From the NCBI RefSeq assembly GCF_024713945.1, contig NC_134677.1, forward strand, positions 7,524,001 through 7,588,000: DNA of 64,000 nucleotides, written 5' to 3'. Each line of letters opens with the position of its first letter. Within the stretch, counting starts at the first letter, position 1. Source of the stretch: Dermatophagoides farinae (lineage: Eukaryota; Arthropoda; Arachnida; Sarcoptiformes; Pyroglyphidae). Positions 12,747 to 25,710 of the stretch are shown here, piece after piece. The position numbers and the translations under genes are program-made. The notes beneath the pieces were generated by a model. It was not told the DNA's origin, ran no database searches, and saw only the letters and a program-made list of their open reading frames with translations.

Positions 12747-14353
12747 TCAAAATAAAATCCTTATTAATAAATATTCAATCAAAGGTAGAATCAGATTATC
12801 CACATGTTTTGTAAATGTTTCATATAGACAACTAATGGTGGATAAGATTAAAATTCTGATGACTAGCTGAAAATCAAAAATGTTTAAATGATTTTCACCA
12901 TTGAAATAATAATCAAACAGAATTAATGATAATGTATGTGAGAGAAAAAAACCGAATGTACCCAAATAGGTTTTACGTGATTTTGGCCATCGTCGATTGC
13001 CATATGTAATTCCAACAACGGAAGCAATAGTATCACCAATACCAATGGCCATAATTCCGGATGCAAGTGATATTTGATTCGAATGGTGAAGATTATTGCA
13101 TAGCCATAATGGCGATGAACAACCAACCAATAGATAAATGTGTGATAATGTAAGTATACCGGAATCTTTTTCATCACGAAATCGATCAAATATAGTGTTT
13201 ATAATTGAAATAATCACCGGTATATTGCTTAGACGAATAATCTATAATAATCGGAAATCAATTAGAAAAAAACCATTATATGAATGAATCATGTTACCTC
13301 AATGAAAATAAAAATAAATAGAATAAGTTTGGATGCAAAATCGAGCAAGATGACATCATATTTAATTCCAGTAATATAGACCAATGATATGGCTAGATGA
13401 AATATTTTTCGTGTTGCCGTTGTTGTGGCTCGATGAACTGTATGAAATGTATGAATGTAAGCAAACAATAATGTCAACAAAAGAACCAATGACCAGAATA
13501 GAAGTAAATAAATCTATGTTTAAAAAAAATGAATTCATCAAAGCTGAAAAACAAACTGAATATATAGTTACCCTAGTTTGATTGAATGAAAGAAAATTGA
13601 AGAACCAATATAATGGTTCAATGTGAAGAAAATGATACAGAAATCCATATAGTGATAATGGAAACGAGATCAAATAAATTATAGGATCTAAACCAGAAAT
13701 TCGAATCCATTTGGCCACTATCCAATGAAAGGCCAATGTTGAATAACAAATCTATGATGAAATTAAGAATCATTCATTTTGAAATCTTATAATAAAGAAA
13801 TTCAAATATTTACCAAACAAAATTTATCAAGTTTTCGATAGGCCGTGAATTCGCCATCAATCCAATATTGCCAATTAAATGTGATAATTGAAATTAGATA
13901 ATAATTAATACATTGAAAAACAATGGCAAATTCGGCAAATGTAAAACATTTGGAATATTTTCTTGCCAATGTTCTCAATGTTTTCAATGCGATAACATTG
14001 AAAATTAAGAGAAGAAAACCAATGGGAAATAAATTAAACAACGTTTGATGTACAAAGATGAAAATGCCAACATTGAATAATATAAATAAACTAAATGAAA
14101 CATTGAATCTATATGCGAACAAACCAATGCTTGCATTGATCAACAGATAGTATGGAAAAAGGTGAGACTTTGATCCTGAATCATCGCTATTCCAGAGTTC
14201 ATATGCACCTATCAAAGGCAATAAAAGAATATACTTGGAATCGGCAATATTCTCACGAAAATTTCTATCGAATTCCAAATTATTTTAATAATTAATAAAC
14301 ATAATTTAAAAAAATTGAGGGTTAAATTCTTACAATGGATTAAATAAAGCCAT
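12747..14353 (-). CDS. DOLK: Dolichol kinase
   Basis: Five minus-strand exons, 14353-14334, 14264-13814, 13751-13572, 13513-13298 and 13241-12747, give about 453 residues. The protein is almost entirely hydrophobic helices, as expected of this multi-pass ER enzyme. The C-terminal catalytic part carries LTLSHIYLLVGCSSPLWL, the CTP-binding-type IMAIGIGDTIASVVGITYG, then RRWPKSRKTYLGT and a late HVDNLILPLIEYL, matching human DOLK and yeast Sec59 in order. The enzyme uses CTP to phosphorylate dolichol, feeding N-glycosylation, O-mannosylation and GPI synthesis. The start is a 20-base first exon (MALFNP|L): only this frame splices at CCATT/GTAAG into the exon at 14264. A longer open frame from 14415 cannot join that exon without a stop. 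Human DOLK is 538 residues, so this one is shorter at the N-terminus. Confidence 0.9.
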
Positions 14354-15155
14354 TTGGAAGAGGGATTCAAAATTGAAATTATGATGTCATCCGCAAACGA
14401 AACGACAAGGCACATTTTAAATGATGATTATGCAAATAATTTGGGATCAATCAATTAAATCACAAGGAAAAATTGTTGATGAATTAAATTGATTAAAAAA
14501 ATATAATCTTCTATCGATTGATAAATTATTAAGGCCATCTATCGGATCGAAAATGCATGAAACATCGGTTATTGGCCGCCGAATAATAAAAAAAATTTTG
14601 AGCAGGCAATTAACGAAAGCTAGTTTTATTCATCTTGCTTCGCGAACTCGAACGATATACACATACGCGCACTCATCATTTCCACATACCACAATTTTTG
14701 GGCTCATCCCATTCGATTTTGATTCGATTCATTTAATTTTGTTCATGTTTCGATTGTATTAAAGATAACTCTTAAAAATCTTGTTCATTTTTTTTTCGTC
14801 ATTCATAAATTATCTGTAATTTTCAATCCAGATTACCTCTCCAATTCATCTCTTATTCCCACACACTTGGATACAGCTACGAATTGCATTAATCAAATGT
14901 AAACGATCGTTGATTGTTCATCATTACAATCATTAAATTGAAATGAATCTTTGAATGATTGTGTGTTTCTTTATTTCCATTCAAATTATTTAATGGTACT
15001 CTCACGACCATAATATTCAAGATCATCCTCATACGAATAATCAACATATTTGATCCATGTTTATGTAATATGAGTTTTTTTTCTTCTTCAACACACTTTT
15101 GTTGTTGTTGATTGTTACGTTCGAACATCCATTATAGATTGATATCGATCAAGAT
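14354..15155. promoter_or_regulatory. Divergent spacer between DOLK and NCK
   Basis: About 800 bases between opposed start codons. It contains CTATCGATTGATA near 14511-14523 (partly like the DRE element TATCGATA) and GCCATCTAT at 14534-14542, the reverse of the AGATGGC word seen in other spacers. No convincing gene; the reading frames here are short and unlike known proteins. Confidence 0.45.
14534..14542. promoter_or_regulatory. GCCATCTAT motif (reverse of ATAGATGGC)
   Basis: Lies about 180 bases upstream of the DOLK start codon. Another copy of the recurring CTCF/YY1-like word. Confidence 0.35.
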
Positions 15156-16595
15156 ATGGGTAAGTATATTTTTTCCTTTGAAATTTATTTAATTCTTTTA
15201 ATTAATTGATTTAGGTAAAACTGGTGAAGTAACCGTTATTGCTAAATTTGATTATAAAGCACAAGGAAGTCAAGAATTGGATTTGAAGAAAAATGAACGT
15301 CTCGTCTTGTTGGACGATAGTAAAAGCTGGTGGAAAGTGTTGAATTCAAAAAATCAATCCGGATTTGTACCATCAAATTATGTGAAACGAGAAAAAACAT
15401 CCATTTTTGATAGTATAAAAAATCGTGTAAAGAAAAAAGATTATAAAAATTCACCGGTTTCATCACCATGTTCGAATAAAGCGTTTATTAATATTGACAT
15501 TAATAATACAATACCGACAACGCCAACAAATTCACATCGAAATAATAATATTGGTGATGCTACAACATCACCACCGCCGCCGCCAATCACATCATCCGAT
15601 TCACATTCACCATTAATGATAAATGAAATATTGAAAATTGTTACAGCAAAATATAATTACGAGGCACAACAAACGGATGAATTGACTCTAGTCAAAGGCG
15701 ATAAGATATCGGTGCTGGAAAAATCATCAGATGGTTGGTGGCGTGGCCGTACACCAAATGGTGAAACCGGATGGTTTCCATCAAATTACGTCCAAGAACA
15801 AGATGATGTTCTGAATAATAAAACTACAAATAATAATCCAGCAGATCCAAATGGACAAAATTTATATCAAAATGATGAACTACAAAATATCGTTTCATTA
15901 AGCCAGAATGGATCGCAGAAAAATTATTTTACATTAGATTGGGTCATTGCATTGTATCCATTTCAATCACAGAATAATGAAGAGTTAAGTTTTCAAAAGA
16001 ATGAAAAATTAGAAATTGTCGAACGACCTGAAAATGATCCTGATTGGTGGAAAGCACGTAATGATAAAGGTGAAATTGGTTTGGTTCCTAAAAACTATGT
16101 GAAAATCATCAAAGACAATCAATTGATTGATTCATTGAATAATGATTTTAATCGTTTGGCTGTGGAACCGAATTTTAATGGATCATTAAATAATCCGAAT
16201 CAAAATGATCTTAGTCATCAAATCTGGTACTATGGTAGCATTTCACGTGGTGATTGTGACAAATTATTAAATGAATATGGCCAAGATGGTGATTTTCTCA
16301 TACGTGACAGTGAAACGAATGTAATCTCAAATTTTTGTAGAATAAAAAAAATCATTCACAAATTAACTATTTTTTCTTCCATTCTCCATTCTAGATTGGC
16401 GATTATTCTGTTTCATTAAAAGCACCACAACGTAATAAACATTTTCGTGTACATTTTAGCGATGGTATCTATCATATTGGTCAAAGAAGGTTCAATTCAT
16501 TGGAACATCTAATCGAACATTATAAAAAGGCACCAATCTATACTAGTTCTGATGGTGATAAATTATATCTAATCAAACCATTTTTCAAAAGATAA
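15156..16595 (+). CDS. NCK: NCK/Dreadlocks SH2-SH3 adaptor
   Basis: Three exons: a tiny 4-base coding exon (15156-15159, ATGG), then 15215-16320 and 16395-16595, giving 436 residues. Three SH3 domains are followed by one SH2 domain, the exact NCK layout. SH3-1 has [15 protein letters not shown] and ends [11 protein letters not shown]3-2 has [15 protein letters not shown] and ends [11 protein letters not shown]3-3 has [15 protein letters not shown] and ends IGLVPKNYV. The SH2 domain begins [15 protein letters not shown], has the phosphotyrosine-binding FLIRDS arginine and is split by the second intron just after that motif. NCK links phosphotyrosine receptors to actin regulators (WASP, PAK); the fly orthologue dock guides photoreceptor axons. 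Linkers are longer and more Asn-rich than in the 377-residue human protein. Confidence 0.95.
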
Positions 16596-17081
16596 TCTCA
16601 ACAACAGAAACAAAAAATTTTTTGGATCTTTTTTCTACTGGACAAACACACACACACACACACACAAAGAGAAAATTAAATGAAATTCGGGCTGCTATTT
16701 AATTTAATATAATGACATACAATCGTACTTCATCTTCGATTCCATTCTTTTCGTTGTACATAATTTTATCTAGTTTTCTTTCTTTATTCTTCTTCTCAAT
16801 ACTTACAACACAGACACTTGAATTTTTTTTTATTACCCATATTTTTAAAATCGCCGGCAGTTTCTCTTAATACTCAGTTTTTTTTTGCTTTTAATTTTTT
16901 CTGTTTGTTAAATTTACATTTTTTTATTTAATTGATTATTATTATTACACATAAATGAAATTAAAAACAAAAGAAAATTATAGCTGAAATCGTATTGGCC
17001 ATTGATTGGTTGTATGTAGATTGGATGTTGATTTGAACAAATTACATTCATCGAAATTATTTTATTTTATTCTCATTATGA
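16596..17081. other. Tail-to-tail spacer between NCK and DEPDC5
   Basis: About 490 bases with a CA run near 16645-16665 and T-rich tracts. No gene seen; 3' untranslated regions of both neighbours probably lie here. Confidence 0.6.
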
Positions 17082-20000
17082 TCATTCGTTTGTACGATGA
17101 GATGAAGCTATCGATTGATTATGATGATGATAATAAACACTACTGTAAAATTCTACTAATCGATCATCTTTATTCTGACAGAATCCACGAAAATCTTGCA
17201 TAATTTTACGCATTGAATTCTCATCACCAGTTACATTTGTTTTCCAACGTTTCGTTATTAGATAATTCCAACACCAAAGAAATCCAATCTATTTTGTAAA
17301 AATTTCAAATTAATTGAATGGCAAGATGTTTTTTCCGATGACTTACTTTTGCATCAATATGAGCATCCTGACCTTTTAATTGCATTCCACTAAAATGTCT
17401 AGTAATATATTCTTCATGTCCCATTTCTTGTCTATCGATACTCTGTGATACGAATTCAATATAAAATAGGAAATTATTCAATTAATCATCATTCTGAAAT
17501 TGATCCAAAAAATACAAACCTGTAAAAATTTGCCACGTTTATTCAGATGTTTCTGTGCCGATGTAGTATTCTTTCTTGGTATCATAACAAATATACTACC
17601 GGATACATGGACAAATTGTCGTTGATTTTCGGTGGTCGGATCATGAAATGGTATGAAACCGAATTTGACTAAAATTTTCTCTTGAAAATTAAACAATCGT
17701 TCACCTTCCAATATTTTGAAACAAAGAAGACAATCAATATTCAATGATATATAGACTGGACCACGAAGTGGATCTGAACGATTCGAAAATGGTAATGCAA
17801 ACGGATCCCATGGTATCGGAACAATATGTAGATTAGTTCCTTTCGTACGACTCCATGTTGAAACTTTTTCCGGTATAGCATTGCCGGTTGCAACCATCCA
17901 TTCCATGATCATTTCAAATGCTTGTTCTGGATCATAAAGACTATGATATTTAACATTAACCCATTCTACTCGATCAGTTTTGCTATCCAATTCTACTTGA
18001 AAATTTTTGAATGTAAATTCTAAACAAATTTATTAGTAAAAAAATTAACAATTCGAAAATTTCATCCACAAACCTGGAGCTTGATTCGAGATAAGTTCAT
18101 CTTCATATGCCGTTACCGTAGCAGTATTTTCCAATTCTTTTGGATTATGTTGTTGTACGATACCAACTTCCATCCAGGCACGTTCAAAATATATCCTTTC
18201 AATTTCATTTTTAGCAAAAAATTGTCGATTCTGATCAGTCATCAGGCAATAAAGATGGAATCCACGTTTAAAATTTACTGACATATCACCAGATGCATGT
18301 CTAATAAGATCTTTATTTCGAAAATTCTGAAACATTCGTTCAGCTACAGTTTCATTCGGTATATTTTCCACATGTTTAACAGCCCATTCGATCGCTTCCA
18401 AACTGATGAACGTATATTCAGGTAGATTACGAAATTTAATCGTAAACAAATTACTTGATTGTTGCATAAAGTTGATGATTTCATTCGGTAATGATTCGAT
18501 GGTGATTTTATCAGAAATTTGTTCCGGAATAGAATCACATGTATCATGGCTACCACTATCAGCGGATGATCGATTTAATGTGGATGTTAATTTTTCATGT
18601 TTTATTGTACGATTTGATGATGATTCATTGATCGATGTAAGCGATATAGGATCATTCGAAGAACGAAAATGAGTGTCAAAATTATCGCCAATAGAATTGG
18701 CACTATTAGGTGTTTGAATCGATGTTGAACTATTTCGACGAATCAATGATGATGATGATGACGATGATGATGTTGAACAATTTTTACATTCAATAGATTT
18801 ATTCGTATTTATCAATTTAACACCATTGATTACTTTCAATAGTTTGATGAAGCCTTTTTGTAATTGAATTTTTTCTTCGAATGAAAATACATCATAAAGA
18901 TCACAATTAAATTCATTATCACCAGACATATAACGATCGATAATTTTTTTCGTTTTCGAATGTTGTGTAGGCAAAACAAGTAAACGAAATCGCCAATATT
19001 TAAGGCTTTCAATCAATGGATATTCAGTGTAATCACCACGTAGACAGATATAATTGTCTAGATAATTCCATTTATATGTTTCTAATTTTTCACTTGTAAA
19101 TGTTACCCAACTAACACCATATGTTTCATTATCCGGTGTACGAATTCGATAACAATAACATATATTATTTGCTTTATATGGATGTCTTGGATGATAATTT
19201 ATAATCGATATACGATTCTCTTTATGTGCTAATTCATGATAAATTCTTCCAATACTCAATATGAACGTATGTTTATTACCGGTACGATCACTGAATGTAT
19301 AACATATTTTATTTTTTGGCAATAAAATTATCTGAAATCCTTGTTGCAAACGTTGATTGATCAATTCATTATAGAATTGATCAATGGTTAACATGTTCAT
19401 TTTTTTATGATTATTACCACCACCATCTTCATTCGATTTCATATATCGTTGTTGATATAATTCATTTGCTTGTTCTTCAGGTAATAGATCATAAATATGT
19501 GTTACATAATCTTGTTCTAATGTACGTTTATCCGGAAGAAAATCGGTGGTTATCGGTAAACAAGCGGGCATCACTAATGATTTCCAATCAACACCGGTTG
19601 TTATGGCTGGTGTCCATTCTTGTTCACCTGTTGCACCCCATGCCCACAAAAGACTATTATCAGTAAGTAATAAACTACGTTGTTTCAGATGAATATCCGA
19701 TTCATTCATTACATTTTTCTTTTCCAATTCAATCAAGGCATTCGATCGAGATTTTGTGAGATTTTTCTTTAAATCTTTATCCACATTTTTCATAAAGCCA
19801 TCAATTTGATCAAACGATGTACGTTTAAAATTTTTATCTTTCGATAACACTTCTGTAGAATCATAGATGATATTAAAATCATCTGAATTTATTCGATTCT
19901 GTGGTATAGCTTGATAATGATGTTGTTGCATAAAAATTCCAGTTGGTCCAAGCGGAAATACATGTGTCCATCGACGACGATTTGAATTCAATTTAATCGT

Positions 20001-22276
20001 TACATGTGATGGATCAAATGGATTGATCAATGCTTTTGTACGATGTAATTGATCTTTGAATTTATGAACAATAATATCATCTTTTGATTTGATCTTAAAA
20101 TGTCCTTCATTATTCACTTTATTCTCGACGGATGTTGAAAGATTGTGTGAAAATGAATTATTTTTTGGCCGCTGTAAAACATTTATACTACCACCACCAC
20201 CACCATCGACTATATCATTATTCTTTGGTGATTGTGATAAAGATAATTTTGAGTATGCTGAACGTGATGGAACCACTACCGATTGACGACGTTTTGGCCG
20301 TTGTTCATCTAATACCATTAAATTATTTCCATCATCTAAATTTCGATTGTAAGACATCATCATTCTTTGTGAATGTGTAGGCTGATGAAGATGATGATGA
20401 AAAGAACCATGTTGATTAATCAAAAATATTGATGATGGTTTATTCGATGCGGATGTACGAAATATTTGATTATCATATTCATCATAATCAATGAATGGTA
20501 TATTTTGACATGATGTTAAATCGATGCCATTTGAACCGGATTCATTGTTTTGGTTACCTTTTGAATTTGAATTATGGCTAATGAATGGTGGTAGATTGAG
20601 ATTGGCGGATTTTTTGACAGGACTTTGTCCCTGTTCTGGTGGTGAAATGTTTGGCATTTTAATTCGTGGTATAAAATTAGACGAAGGAAATCGTTGTTTA
20701 GATGAGTAAAAACTAAGATTAATCCAATGAGGCATATTGTATTCATCGTTTGACATGTTTGCACGTCTTGAATTGAACTATAATCATCAAAAAAAAATTA
20801 GATTAGACATTTTGTATATTTGTATTACTGAAAACGCCTAAATTTATTCATTCAATTTATTACCTTAAATAATGGCACAGCATGAAGAGGTTGTTCGCCC
20901 AAACAAACCAGATCGCTACCAATACCTGCATGCACACAATGGATAATCATTTATTAGAATTTTTAGAAGACAGCTCAATCTCATTATATATACCATTATC
21001 AATGATTCGTTGTTTTGTTATGTTGGTCAAATCTAAATCCACTTCATATACACCAACACCGGGTGATATTACAACGGAAAGTTGACCGGTCCGATCAAAA
21101 CTACGATCCAGATTATGTCGTTCAAAAACTGTTACAAAATCAAACAAAATCAGACGATAAATTGTCATTATTATTGAACTTACCATTAAGAGACATGTTT
21201 AAAACTTCGAGAAAATTTCCTTGTGATGCTGTCGAATTATATGCTTTAACACCTTTCAGACCTCTTTTCTCATGATAATGAATCACTTCTTCTTCATAAA
21301 GATTGAATAATTCTCGTAAATATATCAATGTCGATGACCAATCATCGAATCGTTCATTTTGAACAGCAACACGATAATAATCTTCATAGAATCGTTTCTG
21401 ATAATCTTGTTGTAAACATTCCTGCATAGATTCAGGAAATTCATTGATATCACTAGCTAGATAGAAGGTTCGTGAAAACATAACAATGGTTACATCATGA
21501 CTACAGTTGAATGTCTGTATCAAAAAAAAAATGTAAATAAATTCATAATAGATAGAATTTTATATTCACCTTCCATTTATTGAAAAGATCGGATAGAAAA
21601 CCTTTGACAGCTTTCTCAAAATATAGATCACCATTAATATCATAATCCCACATTTCTGAACTCATCTGTAAGAATAGATAAACCATACTGGATGCAGATC
21701 TAAAAACTACTTTTGTTTCTTCATTGATATAACCACTGGCCATACGGACACCATGATGCCACATTTCAAATACCTGACATCGGATATTACTAAATTCAAT
21801 CTTTTTATTCAGATAAACACAAGTGTTGGTTATATGTTTTTTTAATCGCCACATGTCACTACGTGCAAGATATTGATCTTTGAAGAATAATTCTACAGAA
21901 TCTAATGCAACAATATCTTCATCCACAACGTTCATGACAACATCGCTAAAATTTCTTAGCTGAAATGTCATTGCAATCGAATGTTCGATTGTTATGGTTG
22001 GACAATTGGCTTTCGGTTTATCAACATTGGTTATTTGTAATACCAAACGACTAAAAAAAAGTTAAAGCAAAAAAAAAAATAAAACGATTGTTTTGTGAAA
22101 TTGTTTTCAATTGTTATTTTTTAAAATTAAAATTCAAAATCAAACCTAAAGTTCTCTTCACTGGAATAAATTTCAACAATATCACCAATTTTAATATCGG
22201 AATAATCATTTTGACAGATGACAATATCATCATGATAATGAGTACGTTGATGTGTATTCAATTTAACGGTGGGCAT
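17082..22276 (-). CDS. DEPDC5: DEPDC5/Iml1, GATOR1 complex subunit
   Basis: Nine minus-strand exons, 22276-22146, 22050-21570, 21514-21184, 21128-20994, 20925-20864, 20777-18074, 18019-17520, 17442-17347 and 17288-17082, give about 1548 residues (human 1603). Key stretches are [20 protein letters not shown], the [18 protein letters not shown] block, [20 protein letters not shown], the LDGxLPxx-like [17 protein letters not shown] region and a DEP domain around residues 1165-1245 ([20 protein letters not shown]). The C-terminal region ends with the conserved [14 protein letters not shown] and a [12 protein letters not shown] motif. With NPRL2 and NPRL3 this protein forms GATOR1, the GTPase-activating complex for RagA/B that switches off mTORC1 at the lysosome when amino acids are scarce. 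One 2.7 kb exon carries a Ser/Asn-rich insertion and most of the middle of the protein. The start has the expected short lead before the conserved beta-rich domain. Confidence 0.93.
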
Positions 22277-22544
22277 TGTTTTATTTTCTATTATATTCTG
22301 TCTGAAATTCTTTAAAAATTTTTAAAAAATTCTTTAAAATCATTTCACTAAAATGTACGCATAAAATGCATGAGTGTTATGACAAAATTGTCTACAATGC
22401 CATCTATAATCATTTTATCGCAAGACTTGAAAAAGAATTTTTCAAATGGAAAAATTATGCAAAAAAATTATATTAATTTTTTTTTATTTTTTATGAAAAA
22501 AATCGAACATAATTTTGTTGAATGAATTTTTAAAAAGAACAATC
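22277..22544. promoter_or_regulatory. 5' flank of DEPDC5, 3' flank of RPS19
   Basis: 268 bases between the DEPDC5 start and the RPS19 stop. GCCATCTAT (reverse of ATAGATGGC) lies at 22399-22407, about 125 bases upstream of the DEPDC5 start codon. No gene seen. Confidence 0.4.
22399..22407. promoter_or_regulatory. GCCATCTAT motif (reverse of ATAGATGGC)
   Basis: Copy of the recurring CTCF/YY1-like word, in the short DEPDC5 upstream region. Confidence 0.35.
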
Positions 22545-23266
22545 TTATGCCGTGGTTGCCATAGCAGCATTTTCTTCCAGAATCTTTTTCCGAGATGCTT
22601 CTTTCAATTGAGCAGCAATACGATTCATATCTTTGCAACCTTGACTTGTCAAACGACGACCACCGCTGTTGGCATCCTTTTCCACCCAGTTGACGGCTAA
22701 ATTGAAATTAAAATTAACAAATTACGAGAAAAATCAATTTTTTTATTGGGGGAGGGCTGGAAATGATACAAACCTTCCAATGCTTGCAGGGATTTACGAG
22801 CAATATTCGAACCACCACGGCAAAAATGCGATGGACGTACACCACGACGATTTCTACCACCATAGATTTTGGTAATGGCACCAACACCTGAAATTTACAA
22901 AAAAAAAATCAAAACAAATCAATTTTGAAAACGAAATAATTCAACTGACCAACTGGGGATCGATGATACAAATGACGGGCAACCGAAGCACAACGTGTGT
23001 AGAACCAATCATCATCATATGGAGCCAATTCTTTATACACAGCAGTTTTGACCAAATCACTCCAATCCGGCACTTTTAATTTACCCGATCTATTATCAAA
23101 TAATAACAAAAAAACGAAAATCAATAAGTTGCTTTCGTGATGACATGTGGGCTAAAAAAACATTAAATTTTCAAAAAATTTACTTTTTAAGAAAAGCGGC
23201 CAATGCAACAACAAATTCACTTTGATCAACATCTTTAACACTGACCGATTTTACATTCAAATTCAT
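22545..23266 (-). CDS. RPS19: 40S ribosomal protein S19 (eS19)
   Basis: Four minus-strand exons, 23266-23184, 23089-22950, 22887-22774 and 22696-22545, give 162 residues. The family signature is unmistakable: [54 protein letters not shown] and the [18 protein letters not shown] loop, then SLQALE and the [16 protein letters not shown] tail. The protein is needed for 18S rRNA 3' maturation and 40S assembly. It is about 17 residues longer than human RPS19 because of an alanine/glutamate-rich C-terminal tail. It begins the minus-strand run RPS19-EIF2B5-DNAJC3-ALG9. Its coding sequence is a little richer in GC than its neighbours, as often seen for highly expressed genes. Confidence 0.96.
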
Positions 23267-23501
23267 TTTTTCTGAATGATAATTACTGGAGAAAAACGTC
23301 GAAAAAACCAAAATGAAAACACGAGGCAAGCACAACAGTGAGCGAAAGGAAGAGAGGAAATACAGTGTACGTACACGCGTGATTCACGGAAAGTTTCTTG
23401 TTGTTGAAAAAATTTACGGGAAAATTTTGAAAAATTTTTATTGAAAAAAAATTTATATTTAAAAAAATCAATTTAATCAAAAAAAGAAATTAATTAATCA
23501 A

Positions 23502-25399
23502 TTAATCATCCTGATCATCCGTGGATTCTTCTTCAGCTTCCTCAAGCCATTTAATGAAAAGGCCCACTTCTTTTGATTTTCGTAATGTTTCCTGTTCACT
23601 GGTGACATGATCCGAAAGACTCTTTGGCTTATAAAACCATTTTAAAATCAAATCTTCTTCAAGTACATTTTCTTCATATAAAAATTTAATTATTTTGATC
23701 AAATGTAAGCTGGTAACCAGTTCCTTGTTTTGTAGTTGAAATTCTTCAATAGAATAGATACAATCATTTTGTGATGAAATACTTTTGATATAATTTTGAA
23801 TTATAGGTAGACCATATTTTAGATTTGATTTAACAGTGGATGAAAAATTTCCATCACTATTCAGTGCTAAATTTAGAACGGCTTTGATTACCAATGAATT
23901 CACCTCGTTCACCGGAACATTATATGCATGTTTTGATGAATTGATCTCCAATATAATATTCTCTGCGATGGAATGTTCTTCAATTCCTCGTGAAACACTA
24001 TCATATACTTCATTGTAGAATGCTGCGATAATGATAAATAACATTAATAATGAAATTAAAATAGCAACAAAAAAAAATACCAGAAAGAATCTAACCTGAA
24101 TACTCATCACCTAAACTATCATAACTATCGTCGGAAGCATCGGAAAATTTTGTACTATCTGAATCACATTCATCATCATGATTTTCGTTCATTTCTTCAT
24201 TATGGCCAGAATCAGAATCCAATTGTAAACACTCAATATTTTCATCATCAATATTAATATCACTAACACGACCATTCGGAACAATTGGATAAACGAACCG
24301 TTGCAATAGGTCACGACTTATATTACGATAAGCTAGAATACTATCGACACGAGCAGCATAACCTTCTTCAAGAATTTCCACATGAATATGATGACAAAGC
24401 AGCTGGTAAAAAATAAATTAAAATATAAATTATGAAATTCAGTGCATAGTTTACCACTCACTTCAATATCAGCCAAAAGACCATGAATAAAATTTTCACG
24501 GGTTTCAAAATCAAAATTGTCCGAAAAATCAGGTGGAACTTTTTCCGAACAGATAGCAATTTGAGTATCAAGTAGATCATAATGAATCGAAATACAAGAG
24601 TTTCTTTCAAATAAATCCTAAAAAAATTGTATGAGAAAAACAATTTGAAAATTTTTGTAGAAAAAAAAACAAACCGTTGGTATTTCGGCGCGTTTCTTCA
24701 TGGATTTTTCAAACAAAACTATTTTCTGTTGAGAATCCAAAGCTATCATTGTCTTTTGATTTGGCGATGATCTAGAACGATGATTTGGCCACACTTTACG
24801 AAAAATACAAGTCATTACACAGCCAGGATCTTTTTTTATATTTTCCCTGTATGTATAAGATAGAAAGCCAAAAAATAATTAGACCAACACAACCAATTGT
24901 TGATTCATCCAGTTTTGATTACTTGTGTTTTTCAATCATTTTGTCCAGTCTAAGATTTCCTACACAATCACCATGTATTAGGATAAAATTTGATTTTATT
25001 ATTCCACGAGAATACAGATCTCTCATCACCGGTCCAAGGCTTGTGTAATCTTCAGAGAAAAATATTTGAATATTCAATTTGACATACACTTTACGTTTAT
25101 AGTCGCTATAAAAAGTGATAAAATAAAATTAACTAGTTTTTCAATTCTATTAAAATAATAATTAATAATTGAACTTACTCGATGAATTTTTTAATTTCTT
25201 CAAAAAATTTACCACAGAATAGAAAAATTTCATCAATATTTGATAATGTCAACATATCGATTGTGTATTGCAACATTGGACGATCGACTAAATTCATCAG
25301 AACTTTTGGCTTGGATAGCTCAATAGGAGCAAAATGTTCATCATTATCGATCAATACGACCGCTTGATGAATTTCTTTTTCCATTTTCTTTATATTCAT
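23502..25399 (-). CDS. EIF2B5: eIF2B epsilon subunit lacking the beta-helix domain
   Basis: Six minus-strand exons, 25399-25179, 25105-24923, 24846-24675, 24617-24462, 24402-24096 and 24022-23502, give about 519 residues; human eIF2B-epsilon has 721. The nucleotidyltransferase-like half is present (PIELSKPKVLMNLVDRPMLQ; RDLYSRGIIKSNFILIHGD; IHYDLLDTQIAICSEKV; NFDFETRENFIHGLL), followed by ILAYRNISRDLLQRFVYPI. In known family members a ~120-residue left-handed beta-helix of hexapeptide repeats comes next. Here exon 5 runs straight on into an Asp/Ser-rich linker without any intron. The C-terminal W2/HEAT domain, which holds the catalytic GEF activity on eIF2, is complete (residues ~346-519, ending FIKWLEEAEEES). 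Two starts are possible, M1 or M6; the first is given. Identity is firm; the domain loss is read directly from sequence and could still reflect a paralogue. Confidence 0.9.
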
Positions 25400-25710
25400 C
25401 GTTAATTGATTAAATGATTTTTAGCAGCAAAAACAATTCCAAAAACATTAAATGAAGAGAAAAATAATAAAAAAATTTATAAATATAAATTCCACACACA
25501 CACACACAAACAAACACACATTGTCAGTGGCTTTTCACATAGTACATATACAGAAACAACAATTTCAAGTTTTTTATTAAGAAAATTAAAAAAATTTCAA
25601 AGAAAACAGATGACAAAAATGATATTTACACATATATAAATATTGTTTGATACGTGTTATTATATTACAAATTTTTTTTTTGAGAGAAAAATTGGTAAAA
25701 ATATTAATGT
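25400..25710. promoter_or_regulatory. Spacer between EIF2B5 and DNAJC3
   Basis: About 310 bases holding the EIF2B5 upstream region and the DNAJC3 3' end. It has a CA run at 25493-25520 and T-rich tracts. No gene or clear regulatory motif seen. Confidence 0.4.

Noticed and set aside
14212-14415. Open frame on the minus strand from 14415 as the DOLK N-terminus
   Set aside because: It cannot be spliced into the next DOLK exon without creating a stop. The frame starting at 14353 joins cleanly with GT..AG borders.
18344-20764. Short open frames overlapping the large DEPDC5 exon
   Set aside because: All are antisense or shifted shadows of the conserved DEPDC5 frame.
24096-24402. A hidden intron in EIF2B5 exon 5 that might contain the missing beta-helix
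   Set aside because: The exon is continuous from the conserved FVYPI to the acidic linker and is only 307 bases, too small to conceal a ~360-base domain.
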